Assembly (NCBI GenBank): GCA_029255685.2
Contig: CM055313.2
Coordinates: 27,772,579-27,836,578, forward strand
Reading direction: 5' to 3'
DNA length: 64,000 nucleotides
Source: Silene conica
Lineage: Eukaryota > Streptophyta > Magnoliopsida > Caryophyllales > Caryophyllaceae
A program made the position numbers and the translations under genes. Positions 59,151 to 64,000 of the stretch are shown one piece after another. Each line of letters starts with the position of its first letter. The first letter of the stretch is position 1. The notes below the pieces were generated by a model. It worked only from the letters and a program-made list of their open reading frames with translations, searched no databases and was not told where the DNA came from.

Positions 59151-59769
59151 TAATATCAGCAAATTCCTAAAATATGTTAATAGCAGTAATAAATCTTAAC
59201 GGGGTGTAGAATATTCCTAATAAATCTTCACAATATTATTAATTTCAGTTTAGTTGAATTTGGGTTGACGATTTTTATGGCATAGAATAGAATATTATGT
59301 ATTATATATTTATTATATTAATTCCTAAAATATCCGTGTAGAATATTCCTAATAAATCTTCACAATGTTTTTCTGTTTTTCATCTTGAAACGTTTTTTAT
59401 GGAATAGATATTTTTTATGCTTGATAATCTATGTTTAGGATAGATAACAATCAGAGTATTTGAATTTAAATATTATAATACGGCCAGACTCTTAATTTAA
59501 TAATATTGGTCTATATTCCTATTTTTTTCGAGATTATAGATTATAAATTACGTTTAATATAAAAAATTTTGTAAAAGAAATTATAAGTGCTGAAGTAACC
59601 TTATACTCTTATAGTGGTGTTGCAGAATAACCTTATAGTTGCTGATGCTAGTTACGATAGCCGGTAAAGCGACATGGACGATAATCATGACCCAGGCTTG
59701 AATCCCGCCATCATTGAAAAAGACCTTCTGGGCTTTGCAGCTCTCCTTACAGTAGAAAATAAGAAGTAC

Positions 59770-60060
59770 TCACGGTCAGAATGATTTCACAGTCACAATG
59801 ATTTCAGGAAAACTGAAGATGATTTCATGAAAAGTAAAATTAAGATATCGTTTATTAATTTGAAAGCAGTACTCACGGTCAGAATGATTTCAGGAAAACT
59901 GAAGATGATTTCAGGAAAAGTGATGGATGAGAATGATTCTGAGAATGATTTTGGGAATGATTCTGAGAATTGGATATAGGAAAGAGACGATTTAGAATGA
60001 TTGTATTCAGAATGATTGTATTCTGGTAAAATGAGAATGATTCTGAGAATGATTTTATTT
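59770..60060. repeat. Minisatellite of GAATGATTyTG units in the Helitron
   Basis: Irregular repeats of AGAATGATTCTGAGAATG and TGATTTCAGGAAAACTGAAG, including a near-duplicate of ACTCACGGTCAGAATGATTTC (59769 and 59872). Confidence 0.8.
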
Positions 60061-60319
60061 TGTGCACAACAATTTAATAATCAACATGGTCAAATTTGGA
60101 AGGATTTTATTCTGGTCATATTTTTGTATACAATAATAATTAAATTATTATTAAATTATTAAATTATTAAATTAATATGAGGTGGCGTAGATGAGTAATT
60201 CTGATTGGTCTACAAAACTGAAATTTCTGAGGATGAATGTGAGAGCTCGAAACATTCAACGCTGAAACCTGATTGCGCCACGTATGCAGTTTTACATTCT
60301 TCTTTTATAGTAATAATGA

Positions 60320-61950
60320 TTCCGACTTTTACTCATCCCAAATTGCTTATTCTAATCTTTGTTCATTCCTAATTACGTAATCGATTGCAACTGTATTACA
60401 TTTCGTCATTGTCATATAATATACGATATGATCAAATTATTGTTAATCGAATATTTAAATAACAATATACAATGGTCAAATAAAATACAATATCGGTCCA
60501 AAAATTAAATCCGACAAACAAAAAATTACAAACAGCAAAAATAATATCGGTCCAAAAATTAAACCGAAAAACAAAAAACTACAAACAGCAAAAATAATTA
60601 CAGTCCAATAATTAAATTACATTATATTTTCCGCTCAAATCCATACAAATTAAGATACCAAACAAGATAAAATACATATACAACAGTCCGATATATATAT
60701 ATCAAAATGATCATATTTCGCCAAAGTTTTCCTAAAAATCCCATATTGGAAAAAACAAAAATCATGTATATCAGCACAATCAGAATCATCCTATCCTTTT
60801 CGTCTTCAAGGTTTTCAATCCAACCATACGATACAAAGTTGACACGAAAAGGAAACAGCTAATTATCAGTAAAATATTGTTTGCAGAACAAATAGTCTTT
60901 TTGTTAAATTTAAATCTTTTAGTTGAATCTTTTTACTATAGAAGCGATAAAATTTCTTGGCTTCCTATTGGATGTAGAATCTAGGAGTGAAAAAAACATT
61001 AATTTATGTGGGATCCCCACTTTGTGTATATATTTAATCATTTTCTCTTATTACATTAATTAATTGATCTTTTTTCCGACACGAATTTAAGAAATTTTCA
61101 TATATTTCGTTCTCTAAAATTGTATAAATTAGACAATTACATACAAACACATAAAATAGATTTATAGATTATAAGTTGCGTAAAAATATACATTGCTCAC
61201 AAATCATAAAAATATATTTATAGATCCCATATTAATTTTATGTCATATAAATTAATAAATCTCTTTCCACTTGCATTTCATACCTTTGTTTAATATATAT
61301 GAAGTGTATTTGTATAAAACATATGAAATTCAAGTGAACGGAGAAAACATTTATATTTTACTCCGTATATTACAGTTAAAACGAGTGAATAAAAAGATAA
61401 TTGTCATCCGTTTTATATATTCTTATTGGTAATATTCTTAGTTTCTTACGACCTGCTACAACTCAATTAAGTTTTATCACTTCGGTATTGTATCAATTAA
61501 TATATCTCAACCCATGCATTTTTTTTACACGGGCATAAAACTAGTTCATTATATACGTTTAATAAATAAAACGGATTTAAATACCATCGTCCATCCTGTT
61601 AAAACAACCTGTTTGTCCGTTATTTGTTTATAAAAAAGTTTGCGTTACTTCAATTCTTTAGTGCATAGATAGCATAATAATACTAATAATTAGTGTCGAA
61701 ATCAGTATTTATCGTTTACGAGACGAAAAACCTTAAAACGGTCCGTAAGCTTTAAAGTAAAACTGTAAAAATCTCAAAAATTGAACTTAAAATTTTGATT
61801 TTTTCATTTTTCAGCACAGAAAAACGTCCTACTATCCTCCTCGGTCCACCACGCTAATAATCAAGTTTCAATATGCATTAAAATATACAAATATTTAATA
61901 ATTAAAACCAACTAAACAAATTATTTTCAAACAATTTACCAATAATTATA
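60320..61950. other. AT-rich spacer between Helitron and ATL gene
   Basis: No ORF or RNA gene. A 54-bp tandem repeat of about 2.4 units lies at 60490-60618 (TATCGGTCCAAAAATTAAA). The part next to 61950 is the 3' flank of the ATL gene. Confidence 0.55.
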
Positions 61951-62664
61951 TCATTGTTGTCCTTGTCTCTCAAGATCAATTTCAACATTATCTTGAGTTC
62001 TCCTTGATGATGAGGATGAAGATCTATCTCTTCCAATCATTTTTCTAAAAGAACTTAATCTAAAACTTGACGGTCCACTTTCGTTACTAATAACTTTACC
62101 AGATAAACTAACCGGCATACTGGGGTGATCACTATCAACAAGCTCCACAACCCTAGGTGGTTCACGATCAAGCGGTTCAAGTCCAAGTCCAAGTCGTGGC
62201 GTGGCATCAGACCGACAAATGGGGCAACTCGATTGGCTCATTAACCACGTATCGATACATTCCACGTGGAATATGTGATTACAATTAGGTAATCGTCTAG
62301 CCAGCTCATTATTTTGTAACATGGCTAGACATACCGTACACTCGTCATTTTTATCGTGAGTCTCGTCTGATTGGTTAATTAAAAACGAAGGTAGTGAATT
62401 AATGACAATTGGGTCGAGGCCGGGTTTTATTGGTGTTGGCTCCACGTGTCGTAGTTGGTGACTATATATGAAGGCGGCCGAGAGGGTGGTGGATTGACGT
62501 CGAGGAGGTGATCGGAGAGCGCAACGGACGTAAATGTGGAGGATTATTACTAGGATTATAACAAAGGTTAATGAGAATATTGCACTTAGCATAATTTTGG
62601 TTGTGTCATGGTTAATTGTAGGTGAATTATAGGAGTAATTATTATGATTATTATCTAATGTCAT
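61951..62664 (-). CDS. ATL-family RING-H2 E3 ubiquitin ligase (237 aa)
   Basis: Single exon from ATG at 62664. A short Asn-rich N-terminus (1-20) precedes one membrane segment (about 25-46, MLSAIFSLTFVIILVIILHI), then a basic stretch. The GLD motif (82-84, PGLDPIVINSLP) and RING-H2 domain (109-150) define the ATL family. The ligand pattern is C-x2-C-x15-C-x1-H-x2-H-x2-C-x10-C-x2-C, complete, with the conserved Pro before the third Cys (LPNC) and Trp of DTWL. The tail is Ser-rich (SSFRKMIGRDRSSSSSS) and acidic at the end. ATL proteins are membrane-anchored ligases that transfer ubiquitin from E2 enzymes, often in defence or stress responses. The subfamily cannot be set from sequence alone. The length and lack of introns are normal for the family, and no defect is seen. 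This is the only clearly functional host gene in the window. Confidence 0.95.
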   Translation of the reverse strand: MTLDNNHNNYSYNSPTINHDTTKIMLSAIFSLTFVIILVIILHIYVRCALRSPPRRQSTTLSAAFIYSHQLRHVEPTPIKPGLDPIVINSLPSFLINQSDETHDKNDECTVCLAMLQNNELARRLPNCNHIFHVECIDTWLMSQSSCPICRSDATPRLGLGLEPLDREPPRVVELVDSDHPSMPVSLSGKVISNESGPSSFRLSSFRKMIGRDRSSSSSSRRTQDNVEIDLERQGQQ

Positions 62665-62930
62665 GGTAATTACAAATTGGATAATTTGGGAGAAATTATG
62701 GAGAGATTAAGGGAGTTTATTTTGTAATTGGAATTATGGACAATAGAGTTGAAATTTCATGTGTTTAAGAAATGTATGTAAATATGTAAAATAGTATGAA
62801 TTGTTGACTATTGAATAGTTAAAGAGTTTGACTTTTAGTGATAAGAGTATATAAACGTTATGTTCACGTTCTTATTTTTTATGCGTTGATTTTTAGATAT
62901 TAGTAGAGTATAGGTATTTTTATTTTGGGT
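62665..62930 (-). promoter_or_regulatory. Upstream region of the ATL gene with two W-boxes
   Basis: TTGACT occurs at 62804-62809 and 62828-62833, the core of WRKY binding sites (TTGACY), within 170 bases of the ATG. A TATATA-like stretch is near 62848-62856. W-boxes near ATL genes would suit defence-type induction, but TTGAC is short and may be chance. Confidence 0.4.
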
Positions 62931-64000
62931 TTTTTCCATTAATATCCCCGTGGTTTTCACTTTTCCCACTTGTACCCCTGCGTATAACACTTTACTAGTC
63001 GTACCCCTAAACTTAATTAGTTTAACCCATCAGTAGCCAAACATGTTTATGCCGTCTATTTTAGGCGTTAAGTGCCATGTTGGCACTCTATTTGCCAAAT
63101 AAGCACCTAATTTGGCAAAGAGTTTTTCCCATTGATGCCCTTGTGATTTTTTCTTTTCTCACTTGTATCCCTGCATTTTCGCATTTTCGATTTCGATGTT
63201 GAGCCGATATGTTTAAAACCGTATTGCTTATTATACCCCTTTTAAATTAATAAAAAAATTATAATATATCGTTTATTATCTCGTTTTATATCACATGATA
63301 TAATACCGTTATATATTACCTTTTATTTTATTCAAAAAAAATATTATCTAACATTCACAACTTATTTTATATTAAGTGGACCAAGACTTCAAACAAGATG
63401 AGTGTCGTTACTTGTCAATGCTCATATTGATCCTGCGGCGTCACTTACCTATTTCATCGTTGAACCACCAACTAAATTTTAGATTCTCAATCCCTCTTTC
63501 TTTTGATCTATCATAAATTTTTCCCATATTTTTTCGGTTTTGATAAATTTTGTATTTATAGTCTTTTATAGCTAATTTGAGGTCGGATAAATTTTTAATT
63601 TTTTAATCAAAATATTTCTGACACTTTTACTATTTAAGAAAATTTAACAACTGAATGTTTCGTTAAATCTTTGATTATCAACAATAAGATATATTTGTAA
63701 TGCCTTGGACTAAACATCGAAAAATTTGAACTTTAAATCGGATATCCGACTCATGTAATTTCAATTCTAACAATTTTTCATTCCTTTTTATTACTTTTTA
63801 CGCAGGGGTACAAATGGGAAAAATGAAAACCACAAGGGCATCAATGGGAAAATCCTTTGCCAAGTCAGGTGCTTATTTGGCAAATAGAGTGCCAACATGA
63901 CACTTAACGGCTAAAATAGACGGCATAAACATGTTTGGCTACTGATGGGTTTAACTAATTAAGTATAGGGGTACGACTAGTAAAGTGTTATACGCAGGGG
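62931..64000. mobile_element. Long inverted-repeat (MULE/foldback-like) element, right end outside the window
   Basis: The left arm 62977-63178 and the right arm 63801-64000 are inverted copies, about 95% alike by eye (CCCCTGCGTATAACACTTTA; GCCAAACATGTTTATGCCGT). The left arm begins near 62931, so some 45 further bases of the right arm should lie beyond 64000. A degenerate direct repeat inside the left arm (CCCATTGATGCCCTTGTG against CCATTAATATCCCCGTGG) is also seen. No ORF in the 620-bp core. The TSD cannot be read. Confidence 0.75.

Larger units (their letters stand above)
57729..60319 (-). mobile_element. Helitron, non-autonomous, with helicase remnant
   Basis: On the minus strand it begins TCATTATTACTATAAAAG and ends with hairpin CCCGTGA-TTTT-TCACGGG, then TGTTACACTAG. 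The CTAG end 11-12 bases after a short GC hairpin and the TC start are Helitron hallmarks. The flanks are A (before TC) and T (after CTAG), the usual AT target with no TSD. 2591 bp. The interior has a Pif1-type helicase remnant, tandem repeats and GAATGATT-rich minisatellite. It lacks a Rep domain, so it is non-autonomous. Confidence 0.87.

Noticed and set aside
59640..59720. tRNA-like B box (GGCTTGAATCC) suggesting a SINE
   Set aside because: Two mismatches to the B-box consensus, no acceptable A box at the right distance, no poly(A) or TSD; it lies inside the Helitron.

Overview
The window is nuclear DNA of a flowering plant, most likely a eudicot. It carries an ATL-type RING-H2 gene, an L1-type LINE with a C-terminal RNase H, an Athila-type Ty3/gypsy element primed by tRNA-Asp, CACTA, hAT, Mutator-like and Helitron elements, and long AT-rich spacers. 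I cannot name the species. Only two host genes are recognisable: a decayed TPR-domain gene near the left end (about 4.3-5.7 kb) and an intact intronless ATL RING-H2 E3 ligase near the right end (61951-62664, minus).

Almost everything between 6873 and 56568 is one nested transposon locus, resolved here by target-site duplications (TSDs). Level 1 is element B (6873-56568, minus), a gag-only copia-like LTR element of about 8.3 kb once the inserts are removed. Its 5' leader was hit four times: by Athila-like element H (12411-37310, TSD ACGGG), a LINE (37484-43040, 14-bp TSD), a hAT element (43110-44051, 8-bp TSD) and gag-only gypsy element E (44097-54086, TSD TCCCT). H's 5' LTR was hit by solo LTR D (21493-36288, TSD AGGAA), a diverged relative of E's LTR. 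D contains a complete gag-only element C of B's own family (21775-30248, TSD CGTAA), solo LTR F (31260-33228, TSD CATTC) and a long-TIR MULE (33860-34961, 9-bp TSD). E's 3' LTR contains a non-autonomous CACTA (49761-52065, TSD AAA) that carries a 5S rRNA-like segment. Nesting is four levels deep.

Outside the nest, positions 1-3151 hold the 5' LTR and leader of a second copy of B's family (element A, cut by the window edge). Positions 57729-60319 hold a minus-strand Helitron with both termini and a remnant of the helicase C-terminus. From about 62931 to the right edge there is a long inverted-repeat element whose far end lies outside the window.

The least explained structures lie inside the LTR elements. 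(1) In H, a 12-bp motif (GGTCGGTCGACC) occurs as nine dimers, always exactly 21 bp start to start. They lie in both LTRs, in the 3' spacer (once inverted) and in frame inside the gag-protease linker. (2) Each LTR of E carries a row of four GC-rich hairpins about 85 bp apart whose stem bases change in a compensatory way. (3) Two unrelated LTR families (B/C and E) persist as gag-only elements. (4) The CACTA carries a 5S-like segment that keeps the internal promoter boxes.
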